Below, piece by piece: positions 44,795-53,457 of a stretch of DNA of 64,000 bases. A program made the translations under genes and the position numbers. Below the pieces are notes generated by a model, which was given only the letters and a program-made list of their open reading frames with translations, had not been told where the DNA came from and did not search any database. Source of the DNA: SG8-40 sp035528435 (GTDB lineage: Bacteria; Pseudomonadota; Gammaproteobacteria; Burkholderiales; Eutrophovitaceae); NCBI GenBank assembly GCA_035528435.1, contig DATKYN010000141.1, forward strand, positions 1-64,000, read 5' to 3'. Numbering within the stretch: position 1 is the stretch's first letter; each line of letters opens with the position of its first letter.

Positions 44795-45952
44795 ATGAAA
44801 CTGAATCGGGCAACACTGATTACCACTTTGCTTGTCTTTCTCCTAGCCGGCTGTTCATCGGAGAAAGACACCGTCAAGATCGCCTTTATTGGTCCGCTCA
44901 CCGGAGGCGTATCCGCAAATGGCCTCGGCGGAAGAAATTCCGCAGAGCTCGCCGTCAGACTGCACAACGCCGAATCGTCCGGTAATTACACGTACGAACT
45001 GGTTGCGCTTGATGACGAGTGCAAGCCGAATATTGGCGTGCAGGTAGCGACAAAAGTAGCCGCTGACAAGGACGTCATTGCCGGAGTCACTCATTACTGC
45101 TCTGCCGTTGCCATGGGAACGGTCGATGTCTATCACAAGTTCGGTTTGCCGGTCGTCGTATGGGGTGCAGTACTGCCCGACATCACCTACGGCAACGACT
45201 ACAAGGAAGTGCACCGCGTCAATGGCACGATGATCAACCAGAATGAGGTCGCCGCAGATTTCATGCTGGAACAGGGTTACAAGAAATGGGTCATCATTCA
45301 TGACACCACTGACTATGGAAAAGGTCACAACCGGTACTTCTCGAAATCTCTTGTTGCCAAGGGTGGGAGAATTCTCGGCACGTTCGGCGTCAGTTCGGAC
45401 CAGCAGGACTTTAACGCCGAACTCACCAAGGTCAAGGAACTCAATCCTGATGTCATATATTTCGGGGGGCTGGCGCCAACCGGTGTGCGATTGCGTTCGC
45501 AGATGGAAAAGCTCGGTATCGATGCCGTTTTTCAGGGTACATCCGGAATAGTCTCGGATGCCTTCATTGAAGGCCTGGGCCCTTTGTCGGAGGGCGTGAT
45601 TGCGTTTCGTGAGGGCGCACCGGTGGAGAATCTGCCCGGTGGTGAAGGTTTTCTGGTGCGGTACGACCAGCAGGGATTCGGCGAACCACCCGAAGCCTAT
45701 GGCGCTTTTGCGTTCGCTGCAACCCAGCTCATCATCGATGCAATCGAGAAAGTCGGTCCCGACCGCGCCGCAGTGAAGCAGGAACTGAATACAACGCGCG
45801 ACCACGATTCCATTGTTGGACTCATTACGTTCGATGACAACGGCCAGAACACGGTTGCCCTGATTACCCGCTATGTCATTCAGGACGGAGACTGGGTCGT
45901 CTGGGAACAGAGCGAATACGCTCAAGGCGAGCGCTCGCTGCAAAAACGCTAA
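44795..45952 (+). CDS. Liv-type ABC transporter substrate-binding lipoprotein
   Basis: Binding protein for the LivHMGF-type importer encoded downstream. Start ATG 44795, with gagg seven bases before it, gives 385 residues; a longer frame from 44684 starts inside the atp terminator. The signal peptide ends in a lipobox (LLAGC, Cys about residue 19), followed by the family-6 periplasmic fold: VKIAFIGPLTGGVSANGLGGRNSAELAV and LVALDDECKPNIGVQVATKV. Liv-family proteins bind branched-chain amino acids, amides, urea or diverse amino acid derivatives, so the ligand is not known. Its downstream neighbours suggest a malonyl-containing or other acylated compound. Confidence 0.88.
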   Translation: MKLNRATLITTLLVFLLAGCSSEKDTVKIAFIGPLTGGVSANGLGGRNSAELAVRLHNAESSGNYTYELVALDDECKPNIGVQVATKVAADKDVIAGVTHYCSAVAMGTVDVYHKFGLPVVVWGAVLPDITYGNDYKEVHRVNGTMINQNEVAADFMLEQGYKKWVIIHDTTDYGKGHNRYFSKSLVAKGGRILGTFGVSSDQQDFNAELTKVKELNPDVIYFGGLAPTGVRLRSQMEKLGIDAVFQGTSGIVSDAFIEGLGPLSEGVIAFREGAPVENLPGGEGFLVRYDQQGFGEPPEAYGAFAFAATQLIIDAIEKVGPDRAAVKQELNTTRDHDSIVGLITFDDNGQNTVALITRYVIQDGDWVVWEQSEYAQGERSLQKR

Positions 45953-45971
45953 CGACTACCGGCACAAGGTC

Positions 45972-46889
45972 ATGGATCCGGGATTCATCGCGCAATACTT
46001 GCTTAACGGCATCGTGCTGGGCGTGATCTACGCCATGGTTGCAGTCGGATTTACATTGTTCTTTGGTGTGCTCGACGTCATCAAGTTTTCTCATGGTGAC
46101 GTGGTAATGGCGGGAGCATTCACTGCTCTGGCAACCTATGCCGGACTTGAGTATCTCGGTGTCGGTGATGGCGCGATTGCTGCCATTGTAATCACGGTAA
46201 TGGGAATCGCCGCCATGGCCGTGCTCGGTGCGGTGCTGGCGAAGCTTCTGATTTTGCCCCTGCGCGAGGCTCCACCACTCAACACCTTGCTGATTACCCT
46301 GATGTTCGGGCTCGCCTTGCGCGAGTCGGTGCGACTGTTCTATCCGAACGGCTCAAACCCGAAACCGTTTCCGCAACTGTTGCCGGACGCAGCAATGACC
46401 ATCGGTAACCTCGAACTACGTCTCGACAGCGTACTGTTGATTGTCCTGGGTCTGGGTGCGATCGTCGCGGTGCACCTGATGATTCAGCGCAGTCGTATCG
46501 GCCTGGCCATACGCGCTGTCGCGCAGGATCCCGAAACGGCTCGCCTCATGGGAATCAACTTCGAGCGCGTCGTGTTGATGACGTTTGCCCTCGGCTCCGC
46601 GCTGGCCGCGCTGGCGGGGATTACCAATGGCTTGTATTACAGCGAAGTGAATTTTGGAATGGGTCTGCTGCTCGGCGTGATCGGTTTCAGTGCTGCCGTT
46701 GTGGGTGGCCTGGGAAGTCTCTATGGCGCGATTATCGGTGGATTTCTATTCGCTGCGTTGCAGACAATAGGTGCAGTCTGGTTTTCCGTGCCTGCCTACA
46801 AGGATGTGTTTGCATTTGCATGCATCATCGTCCTGATGGCCTGGAAGCCCACCGGACTTCTTGCAGACAAGTCAGCGGAACGCGTCTGA
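45972..46889 (+). CDS. livH: Branched-chain amino acid-type ABC permease LivH
   Basis: First permease of the Liv-type system, 305 residues from ATG 45972 (MDPGFIAQYLLNGIVLGVIYAMVAVGFTLFFGVLDVIKFSHGDVVMAG). The longer frame from 45873 lies within the binding-protein gene. It has about eight membrane helices and the LivH motif VAQDPETARLMGINFERVVLMTFALGSALAALAG. Lies 19 bases after the binding protein and 4 bases before livM. Confidence 0.93.
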   Translation: MDPGFIAQYLLNGIVLGVIYAMVAVGFTLFFGVLDVIKFSHGDVVMAGAFTALATYAGLEYLGVGDGAIAAIVITVMGIAAMAVLGAVLAKLLILPLREAPPLNTLLITLMFGLALRESVRLFYPNGSNPKPFPQLLPDAAMTIGNLELRLDSVLLIVLGLGAIVAVHLMIQRSRIGLAIRAVAQDPETARLMGINFERVVLMTFALGSALAALAGITNGLYYSEVNFGMGLLLGVIGFSAAVVGGLGSLYGAIIGGFLFAALQTIGAVWFSVPAYKDVFAFACIIVLMAWKPTGLLADKSAERV

Positions 46890-46893
46890 GCCG

Positions 46894-48051
46894 ATGAAAT
46901 TCAAACGCAAAAGCTTCTGGCCGGTTATTGTTACCGCGTTATCCGCAGCCTTGTTCGTTCTGCTCTTTTTGTACCTTGAGCACGAATGGGAAATTGCGCT
47001 GCTTGCAGTTGGCCTGGTTGCCGTGCTTTTCTTCTCGGCGCGATTCGGGTTACTGGCGCGCGTCGAAACCGCCGCCTCCGACCATCCGCGTACGACGATC
47101 CTGGTCAATGTTGTTTCGGCGTTGCTGGTGATTGTTTTTCTGCGTGAGGAACATTTTGCTTTGCTCATGCTCGCGACGGTGTTTCTGTATGTCACCATCT
47201 GTCTTGGTCTGACCCTGCAATTCGGCTATGCCGGCATTGTCAATTTCGCCGGCATAGCATTCTTCGGCATCGGCTCCTACACAGCGGCAGTCCTGGCCGT
47301 GCACAGTCCGCTACCGCATTTGCTGGTTATCCTCGTTTCCGGGCTTGTCGCCGGACTCATTGGATCGTTGCTGATTCTCCCCATGCTCAGAACGCGAGGC
47401 CATTACGCCGCGCTGGTCACTATTGCGTTCGGCATCCTGTTTCGAACGTTTCTGGAAGTGAATGATTTGCTGGGTGGTCCACAGGGGCTGAAAGTCCCTG
47501 GCATGCAATTGTTCGGCTGGTCGCTAAACGACAATATTTCGCTCGGTCCACTTGGCATGATTTCCTTTTACGCTTCGTACGCGGTTATCTCTTTGCTGTT
47601 GGCGGCCGGTGCTTACACGCTGATCAAACGCCTTGAACGTTCCTGGCTTGGCTTGAATCTCGATGCTGTACGAACCGACGAAACTGCGGCTGCGTCCTTT
47701 GGAATTGACCTGCCTCGCTGGAAAATATTCGCCTTCACAGCTGGAAATTGTCTCGCGGGTGTGGCGGGCGGTGTCTACGCGATGATGTCGGGTTTCATCG
47801 CGCCTGCCAGTTTCAACTTCGGTGATTCCCTGCTGCTTGTGTCCATTGTCCTGCTCGGAGGCAGTGGTAATCCGCTGGGAGTATTGCCGGCAGCGCTACT
47901 GGTGGTCGTGTTGCCCGAGAAGCTGCAGATCATCCAGGAGTACCGGTTGTTGTTGTTTGCGGTACTCGTGATTCTGATTCTGCGTTTTCGGCCCGAGGGG
48001 CTGCTGCCTCGAAGAATACGGGAGTATTACGCCGGCTGGGGACGCTCTTGA
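46894..48051 (+). CDS. livM: Branched-chain amino acid-type ABC permease LivM
   Basis: Second permease, 385 residues from ATG 46894. An N-terminal hydrophobic extension (VIVTALSAALFVLLFLYLEHEW and two further helices) precedes the conserved domain with LGLTLQFGYAGIVNFAGIAFFGIGSYTAAVLAV and TDETAAASFGIDLPRWKIFAFTAGNCLAGVAGG. The TTG start of livG overlaps its stop as TTGA. Confidence 0.93.
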   Translation: MKFKRKSFWPVIVTALSAALFVLLFLYLEHEWEIALLAVGLVAVLFFSARFGLLARVETAASDHPRTTILVNVVSALLVIVFLREEHFALLMLATVFLYVTICLGLTLQFGYAGIVNFAGIAFFGIGSYTAAVLAVHSPLPHLLVILVSGLVAGLIGSLLILPMLRTRGHYAALVTIAFGILFRTFLEVNDLLGGPQGLKVPGMQLFGWSLNDNISLGPLGMISFYASYAVISLLLAAGAYTLIKRLERSWLGLNLDAVRTDETAAASFGIDLPRWKIFAFTAGNCLAGVAGGVYAMMSGFIAPASFNFGDSLLLVSIVLLGGSGNPLGVLPAALLVVVLPEKLQIIQEYRLLLFAVLVILILRFRPEGLLPRRIREYYAGWGRS

Positions 48052-48824
48052 CCAGTCCGGTACTCACGGTTGATGGCCTCACTGTGCGCTTTGGCGGACT
48101 CACTGCGCTTGACCGATTACAGTTTGAACTCAGTGCAGGAGATTTTGTCGGGCTGATCGGGCCCAATGGCTCCGGCAAGACCACTTTCTTCAATGCGCTA
48201 ACCGGCATTTACACCCCCGCGTCAGGCAATGTAGTGCTTTCGGGAGAAGACATCACCGGTTTGCCGCCGCAGAAAATCTATGACGTGGGCATTACACGAA
48301 CATTTCAGCGCCTGCGGCTTGCACCAACGTTGTCGGTATTCGATAACCTGATGATCGGTAATCATCGAAATCTTGATCACGGCATTGTCGCCAACCTGTT
48401 CAGACGCAAGCGCCTGAAGCTTGAAATCGAAGACAATGTCGAGAAAAGCCGCTTGTTGCTGGAACAGTTCAGCGCCCCTCTGGCCTCGCGCCTGTTCGAT
48501 CCGGTGTCGCAGTTGACGATGATTGACCGGCGCCGTGTCGAAGTCTGCCGTGCCTTGATCAGCGAGCCCGGGATACTTTTGCTTGATGAACCGTCTGCTG
48601 GCATGACACACGAAGAAACACGCGAGCTGATGGACGACCTGCTGGCATCGCGCGAGCGCATGCCCGGACTCGCCATCGTGCTGATCGAGCATGAGATGGG
48701 TGTCATTGAGCGCGTTACAGACCGTTGCGTTGTGCTCAATTACGGCGAGAAAATCGCCGAGGGCAGCTATCAGGAAGTGGCTCGTGACAGTGATGTTCGC
48801 GCTGCCTACCTCGGAGACGATTGA
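48048..48824 (+). CDS. livG: Branched-chain amino acid-type ABC ATPase LivG
   Basis: First ATPase subunit, 258 residues, starting at a TTG codon that overlaps the livM stop. Walker A GPNGSGKTTFFNALTG, the LivG-type segment VGITRTFQRLRLAPTLSVFDNLMIGNH and Walker B GILLLDEPSAGMTHEETRELMD are present. The signature motif is changed: after DPVSQLTMIDRRRVEVCRALISEP the usual LS[YG]GQQR is replaced by QLTMIDRRR, an atypical form. livF follows after 3 bases. Confidence 0.92.
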   Translation: MTSPVLTVDGLTVRFGGLTALDRLQFELSAGDFVGLIGPNGSGKTTFFNALTGIYTPASGNVVLSGEDITGLPPQKIYDVGITRTFQRLRLAPTLSVFDNLMIGNHRNLDHGIVANLFRRKRLKLEIEDNVEKSRLLLEQFSAPLASRLFDPVSQLTMIDRRRVEVCRALISEPGILLLDEPSAGMTHEETRELMDDLLASRERMPGLAIVLIEHEMGVIERVTDRCVVLNYGEKIAEGSYQEVARDSDVRAAYLGDD

Positions 48825-48827
48825 GCG

Positions 48828-49541
48828 GTGAGCAACGAATTGATGATTCAAAACGTTGTCAGCGGCTACGACGAGGCTGATGTTCTCAGCGGGGTCTCTC
48901 TCGAGGTGCCTGAAAAGCAGATAACCTGTTTGCTTGGGTCTAACGGCGCCGGAAAGACGACACTGATTCGCGCTATTCTGGGCCTGACACCCGCGCGCAG
49001 CGGCCGCATCTGTTTCGGGCAAACGGATATAACCCATGAACCGACCCATCGAATTGTCGGCCTCGGGGTGACCTGTATTCCCGAAGGACGACGGGTGTTC
49101 CCGCGCATGAGCGTGACGGAGAATCTCAGGGTCGGTGCCTATACGGGTACCGACCGGCAAGCAATCGAAAGACGGTTCGATGAAGTGTTCGCTATTTTCC
49201 CGCGGTTGCGCGAGCGTGCCGATCAGCTTGCCGGAACCATGTCAGGCGGCGAGCAGGCGATGTTGTCAATTGGCAGAGGATTGATGAGCGGGCCCAAACT
49301 GTTGATTGTCGATGAGCCATCGCTGGGCTTGTCGCCATTGTTCGTCAAGGAAAATTTCAAGGTGATCCAGCGTATTAACGAACTCGGTGTTACGGTTTTG
49401 CTGGTCGAACAGAATGTGCGGCAAACGCTGGCGATTGCGCATCGAGGCTATGTATTGTCCCAGGGCCGCATTGTGGCGCAGGGCGATGCTGCGCAGTTGC
49501 GAGACAACGAGGAAGTCCGGGCCGCATACTTCGGCAGCTGA
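48828..49541 (+). CDS. livF: Branched-chain amino acid-type ABC ATPase LivF
   Basis: Second ATPase subunit, 237 residues from GTG 48828. Walker A GSNGAGKTTLIRAILGL, VTCIPEGRRVFPRMSVTENLRVGAY, the signature MSGGEQAMLSIGRGLMSGPKLLIVDEPSLGLSP and the switch LLVEQNVRQTLAIAHRGYVL match LivF; this subunit keeps a canonical signature, unlike its partner. The M20 hydrolase gene starts 67 bases downstream. Confidence 0.94.
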   Translation: MSNELMIQNVVSGYDEADVLSGVSLEVPEKQITCLLGSNGAGKTTLIRAILGLTPARSGRICFGQTDITHEPTHRIVGLGVTCIPEGRRVFPRMSVTENLRVGAYTGTDRQAIERRFDEVFAIFPRLRERADQLAGTMSGGEQAMLSIGRGLMSGPKLLIVDEPSLGLSPLFVKENFKVIQRINELGVTVLLVEQNVRQTLAIAHRGYVLSQGRIVAQGDAAQLRDNEEVRAAYFGS

Positions 49542-49608
49542 GATTCATGTTTTACACGTGAGAAATTTTCAGATCACGTACGCATTGGAATGCAAAGGGG
49601 AGAATGAA

Positions 49609-50739
49609 ATGGCCAAGCCAGTCAATGCAGTGGAGTTGACCAAACAGATCGTGCGGATGAACACGATTAACCCGCCAGGAGACGAAGAGGCATGTGCCCG
49701 TGTTCTGGGATCGTTGCTGGAGTCTGCCGGCTGCACAGTCGCGTACCACAAGCTTGGTGACAAGCGCGCGAGCCTGGTTGCCCGTATCGGAGGCAGCAGT
49801 GACAAGGCGCCTCTGTGTCTGACCGGGCATATCGACACGGTACCGTTAGGCGCAGCCCCCTGGAGCAAGGATCCCTTTGCTGGCGAAACCGCTGATGGCC
49901 GGTTGTATGGTCGCGGTACCAGTGACATGAAGTGTGGCGTAGCGGCTTTCGTAGCGGCAACAGTCTCACTCGCGGCGAAGCTCGAGCGTTCACCCGGTCT
50001 CGAGCTGGTCATTACAGCCGGCGAGGAAGTCGGTTGCGAGGGCGCGTTCGATCTGGTTCGTCGTCAAGGTGCGCTCGGCCGCGCAGGAGCAGTGCTGGTA
50101 GGTGAGCCGACCTCGAATTTCCCGTACGTTGGACACAAGGGCGCGTTCTGGCTGTGCGCAAAAACGCATGGCGTCACCGCCCACGGCTCGATGCCGGAAC
50201 GCGGCGACAATGCTGTATACAAGGCGGCCCGCGCCATCACGGCGCTGGAGAATTTCCGGTTCGACAATCCCCCGCACGAGATGATGGGTCAGGCAACGCT
50301 TAATGTTGGTACCGTGCGTGGCGGGCTCAATATCAACTCGGTTCCGGATGAAGCCGCAATTGAAATCGATATTCGCAGCGTGCCAACATCGCGCCACGAT
50401 GCCATCCGGAAAGCACTGCAGGAACGATTGGGCAGCGAGGTTGATCTCGAACCGATTATCGATCTCGAAAGCGTCTACAGTGAACCCGATCACGTTTGGA
50501 TTCAGAAGCTGTTCGACATTACCCAAACCTATCTGGGCGCCCGCCCGGAACCAAAGGTGGCGACGTATTTCACTGACGCTGCGGCACTGACACCCGCATA
50601 CGGCAATCCGCCGACGGTGATCCTCGGTCCCGGAGAACCGCAAATGGCGCACCAGACCGACGAATACTGCGTTATCGAACGCGTCGCATCTTCGGTCAGT
50701 CTGTATGAACAGGTCATCGCCGACTGGTGTGGCGTCTGA
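49609..50739 (+). CDS. M20-family metallo-amidohydrolase (ArgE/DapE-like)
   Basis: Dinuclear zinc deacylase or peptidase, 376 residues. The start at ATG 49609 follows a good SD (aagggga); a longer frame reaching back into livF is not credible. Zinc ligands and catalytic residues are present: His74 and Asp76 in LTGHIDTV, bridging Asp105 in GRGTSDMKCG, Glu138-Glu139 in TAGEEVGCEGA, and the late His in QMAHQTDEYC. A dimerisation domain begins near GVTAHGSMPERGDNAV. The family cleaves N-acyl amino acids, including acetylornithine and succinyl-diaminopimelate; position between a Liv importer and malonyl-CoA genes suggests an acylated import substrate. The exact substrate is unknown. Confidence 0.9.
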   Translation: MAKPVNAVELTKQIVRMNTINPPGDEEACARVLGSLLESAGCTVAYHKLGDKRASLVARIGGSSDKAPLCLTGHIDTVPLGAAPWSKDPFAGETADGRLYGRGTSDMKCGVAAFVAATVSLAAKLERSPGLELVITAGEEVGCEGAFDLVRRQGALGRAGAVLVGEPTSNFPYVGHKGAFWLCAKTHGVTAHGSMPERGDNAVYKAARAITALENFRFDNPPHEMMGQATLNVGTVRGGLNINSVPDEAAIEIDIRSVPTSRHDAIRKALQERLGSEVDLEPIIDLESVYSEPDHVWIQKLFDITQTYLGARPEPKVATYFTDAAALTPAYGNPPTVILGPGEPQMAHQTDEYCVIERVASSVSLYEQVIADWCGV

Positions 50740-51937
50740 CGCGTCGTGTGAGTCGTATTCTGCGGTGAAGACAGAAGCCGGATATCAAGCGTTGTTTGAT
50801 CCGGGCGCGCGACTGGTCGAAACGGCGGGCGCGCTAACGCTGGTCGAAGGTAAGTGTGATGGGCAGGTGTTGCGCGCCGCATTGACAGATCGAGCAGTTG
50901 CGGGAGGATCGTTTGGCGTCGAAGAGAGCGAGGCGCTTACGAAGCATCTGCTTCGCAGCCACGACGATGGTACGCCCTTTGTTCTGATACTTGATTCGGC
51001 CGGCGCGCGGCTGGACGCCGGACTGGCGGGGTTGGGCGCTTTCCGCCGTCTCTATCGCGCTGCTCTTGATGTTCGCCTTGCCGGTGTTCCGATGGCCGCG
51101 CTGCTGGAACGCGACTGTTTCGGCGGGGCCAGTATGCTGGCAATGCTATGCCCGGTACGAGGCGCAATCCAAAGCGCACGAATCGGCATGTCCGGACCCG
51201 GCATCGTTGCAGCACTTTCAGGCGGGCAGGACCTTGATGCATACGACCGTGATGCGGTTCGGGCGCTCTTTGGCGCACCGTCGCGAGCGCGGGCCGGTGC
51301 GATAGACTTCCTCTTCGATTCGAACACGCCACGACACGAAGCGCTGGCCCAGTTGCTTGGGCTTGCCATGAGCAAAAAAGCCGGGCTTGGTGCTCAGCAC
51401 CAGATACTCGAAAAACGGTTGCGTGAAGCGGGCATCGAAACCGGTACGCCGGTGCTGGATAACGTGGCCGAATTGTTCCGTCGTGGAATTCCGGTCGGTG
51501 CTGCCGAACTCTGGCAACTCTCCGATGCAGTTCTTTCATGCCAGCCCGGCGAGATCCTCGAGCTGGAAATTGACTGTCCCGGTCAGGCCGCATCGTCGCG
51601 CGACGAGTCATTGGTACTGTCCGAATATGTAGCGCACCTGGCTCTTTGTCTGCGTGAGCGTTATCACTGCGGTGTCGAAATTGTCATGCGTATCGAAGGA
51701 GAATCGGCCGGAGGGATCTATGTAGCGTTGGCGGCCGGTGCACAACGGGTCGAGGCAACGCCGATGGCGAATGTGCGGGTGTTGCCGGCTCGGGCAATAG
51801 AAGTCGTTTTGGGAAAGTTCCTGCCCGACGAATCACTCGCCGATGCCCTTGTGGCAGGCATTGTCGATTTTATCGTGCCGATTCGCGGATGCAGCGCTGC
51901 CGTGCCGGCAGTTCGACTCGGGAGCAGCAATGAATAA
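50705..51937 (+). CDS. Fused malonate decarboxylase-like beta/gamma carboxyltransferase
   Basis: Crotonase-fold carboxyltransferase of 410 residues joining two domains that are separate subunits (MdcD and MdcE) in biotin-independent malonate decarboxylase. The N-terminal half has GSFGVEESEALTKHL, ILDSAGARLDAGLAGLGAF and FGGASMLAMLCPVRGAIQSARIGMSGP, matching MdcD; the C-terminal half, from about residue 225, has IDCPGQAASSRDESLVLSEYVAHLAL and EGESAGGIYVALAAGAQRVEA, matching MdcE. No MdcA CoA-transferase or MdcC acyl carrier gene is nearby; instead MatB follows, so malonyl-CoA may be the direct substrate (inference). ATG 50705 overlaps the M20 gene by 35 bases; GTG 50729 is an alternative start. 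Confidence 0.75.
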   Translation: MNRSSPTGVASDASCESYSAVKTEAGYQALFDPGARLVETAGALTLVEGKCDGQVLRAALTDRAVAGGSFGVEESEALTKHLLRSHDDGTPFVLILDSAGARLDAGLAGLGAFRRLYRAALDVRLAGVPMAALLERDCFGGASMLAMLCPVRGAIQSARIGMSGPGIVAALSGGQDLDAYDRDAVRALFGAPSRARAGAIDFLFDSNTPRHEALAQLLGLAMSKKAGLGAQHQILEKRLREAGIETGTPVLDNVAELFRRGIPVGAAELWQLSDAVLSCQPGEILELEIDCPGQAASSRDESLVLSEYVAHLALCLRERYHCGVEIVMRIEGESAGGIYVALAAGAQRVEATPMANVRVLPARAIEVVLGKFLPDESLADALVAGIVDFIVPIRGCSAAVPAVRLGSSNE

Positions 51938-53432
51938 CAGCAATATGTATCTTGAAATCTCCGGCGTGGTTGAAGCCTATCGGGACCGAATCGCGTTGAG
52001 AGCCGGTAACGGCAACGAGTTAAGTTACGGCGAACTGGATGCCGAGGTCGCCCGATATGCCAATGCCTTATGCGAGACTGGTCTGCGACGCGGAGACCGG
52101 GTAGCCGTTCAGCTTCGCAAGAGCATTCCTTCACTGTTCGTCTATCTCGCGTGCCTGCGCGCCGGGCTGGTTTATCTTCCCCTGAATACCGCTTACCGTA
52201 GTGCCGAACTGGACTATTTTCTGCGCGATGCCGAACCCGGTTTGATACTGGTCGAAGCAAAGCAACGCACGGCAATGGAAGATCTGGCCAAAGCAACGAT
52301 TGGTGCAACGGTGATGACTGAGGAAGAGGTGACCGGGCTTGCGCAGCGAGCGGCGGGCTCGCACGAACAATTTCCCACCGCGACGTCGGGGCCCGATGAC
52401 CTTGCGGTGATTATTTACACGTCCGGCACGACAGGACGCAGCAAGGGCGCAATGGTTACTCATGACAACCTCGTTTCCAATGCGCGTGCACTGACGCAGC
52501 AATGGAAGTTCACCGGTGACGACGTACTACTGCATGCTCTGCCAATTTTTCATGTTCATGGCCTGTTCGTCGCCAATCATTGCGCGCTGACAACTGGCGC
52601 GTGCTTGCTGTGGCATGACCGGTTCGACGCAAGCGATGTTGCGCGTGATATCAAGCGTTCCACCGTGCTTATGGGAGTTCCGACGTACTACGTGCGTTTA
52701 CTCGGGGAGCCGGATTTTTCGCGAGAGGCCTGCTGCAGCATGCGGTTGTTCGTATCCGGATCGGCCCCCTTGCTGGCGGAAACGCATTATCAGTTCGAAC
52801 AGCGTACTGGACATCGAATCCTTGAACGCTATGGTATGTCCGAAGCCGGCATGATCACGTCCAATCCGTATCACGGAGAGCGCCGCGCGGGGACCGTTGG
52901 TTTTCCGCTGCCGGGCGTCGATGTCCGAGTAGCCGACGAAGCGAACAAGCCCGTACCAAACGGTGAAAAGGGCGCAATACAGATCAAGGGCCGCAATGTC
53001 TTCAGTGGTTACTGGCGTATGCCTGAGAAAACGCGGGAAGAATTTACGCCCGATGGCTGGTTTCGCACCGGCGACATAGGCTTGTTCGATGCTGACGGTT
53101 ATCTGTCGATTGTTGGCCGGGAGAAAGATCTCATCATTACTGGCGGCTATAACGTCTATCCGAAAGAGATCGAACAGGTTATCGATGAATTACCCGGGGT
53201 AATTGAATCTGCGGTGATCGGCGTGCCGGACGCTGACTTCGGCGAGGCGGTGACGGCAGTCGTCGTTGCGACGGCGGGTGCGCAGATCGATCAGGCAACA
53301 ACCATTAGTGCCCTGAAAACAAAGCTTGCAGGATATAAGGTGCCGAAGCACGTTCATATCGTCGAAGCGTTGCCGCGCAACGCGATGGGTAAGGTACAGA
53401 AAAAGCTGCTGCGCGAACGTTTCGGTCAGTAA
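51930..53432 (+). CDS. matB: Malonyl-CoA synthetase
   Basis: AMP-forming ligase that activates malonate with CoA and ATP. From ATG 51930 it has 500 residues, matching MatB (about 503). Motifs in order: IIYTSGTTGRSKGAMVTHDN (phosphate loop), ILERYGMSEAGMITSNPYHGERRAGTVGFPLPGV (MatB-specific signature, with the malonate-site Met/Ser-Glu region), GRNVFSGYWRMPEKTREEF, GREKDLIITGGYNVYPKEIE, and the catalytic lysine in PRNAMGKVQKKLL. It overlaps the carboxyltransferase gene by 8 bases, so the two are translationally coupled. Some members also accept methylmalonate. Confidence 0.94.
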   Translation: MNNSNMYLEISGVVEAYRDRIALRAGNGNELSYGELDAEVARYANALCETGLRRGDRVAVQLRKSIPSLFVYLACLRAGLVYLPLNTAYRSAELDYFLRDAEPGLILVEAKQRTAMEDLAKATIGATVMTEEEVTGLAQRAAGSHEQFPTATSGPDDLAVIIYTSGTTGRSKGAMVTHDNLVSNARALTQQWKFTGDDVLLHALPIFHVHGLFVANHCALTTGACLLWHDRFDASDVARDIKRSTVLMGVPTYYVRLLGEPDFSREACCSMRLFVSGSAPLLAETHYQFEQRTGHRILERYGMSEAGMITSNPYHGERRAGTVGFPLPGVDVRVADEANKPVPNGEKGAIQIKGRNVFSGYWRMPEKTREEFTPDGWFRTGDIGLFDADGYLSIVGREKDLIITGGYNVYPKEIEQVIDELPGVIESAVIGVPDADFGEAVTAVVVATAGAQIDQATTISALKTKLAGYKVPKHVHIVEALPRNAMGKVQKKLLRERFGQ

Positions 53433-53457
53433 TTTCTACTGTTGGCAAAGCAGAACG

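Noticed and set aside
44855..45943. 362-codon open frame on the minus strand
   Set aside because: Antisense to the Liv binding-protein gene along almost its full length; no domain or signal recognised.
48222..49160. 312-codon minus-strand frame
   Set aside because: Spans livG and livF in antisense; both have complete or near-complete ABC motifs on the plus strand.
49551..49566. ttttacacgtgagaaa as a third parS site
   Set aside because: Several mismatches to the 16-base consensus outside the central CACGTG.
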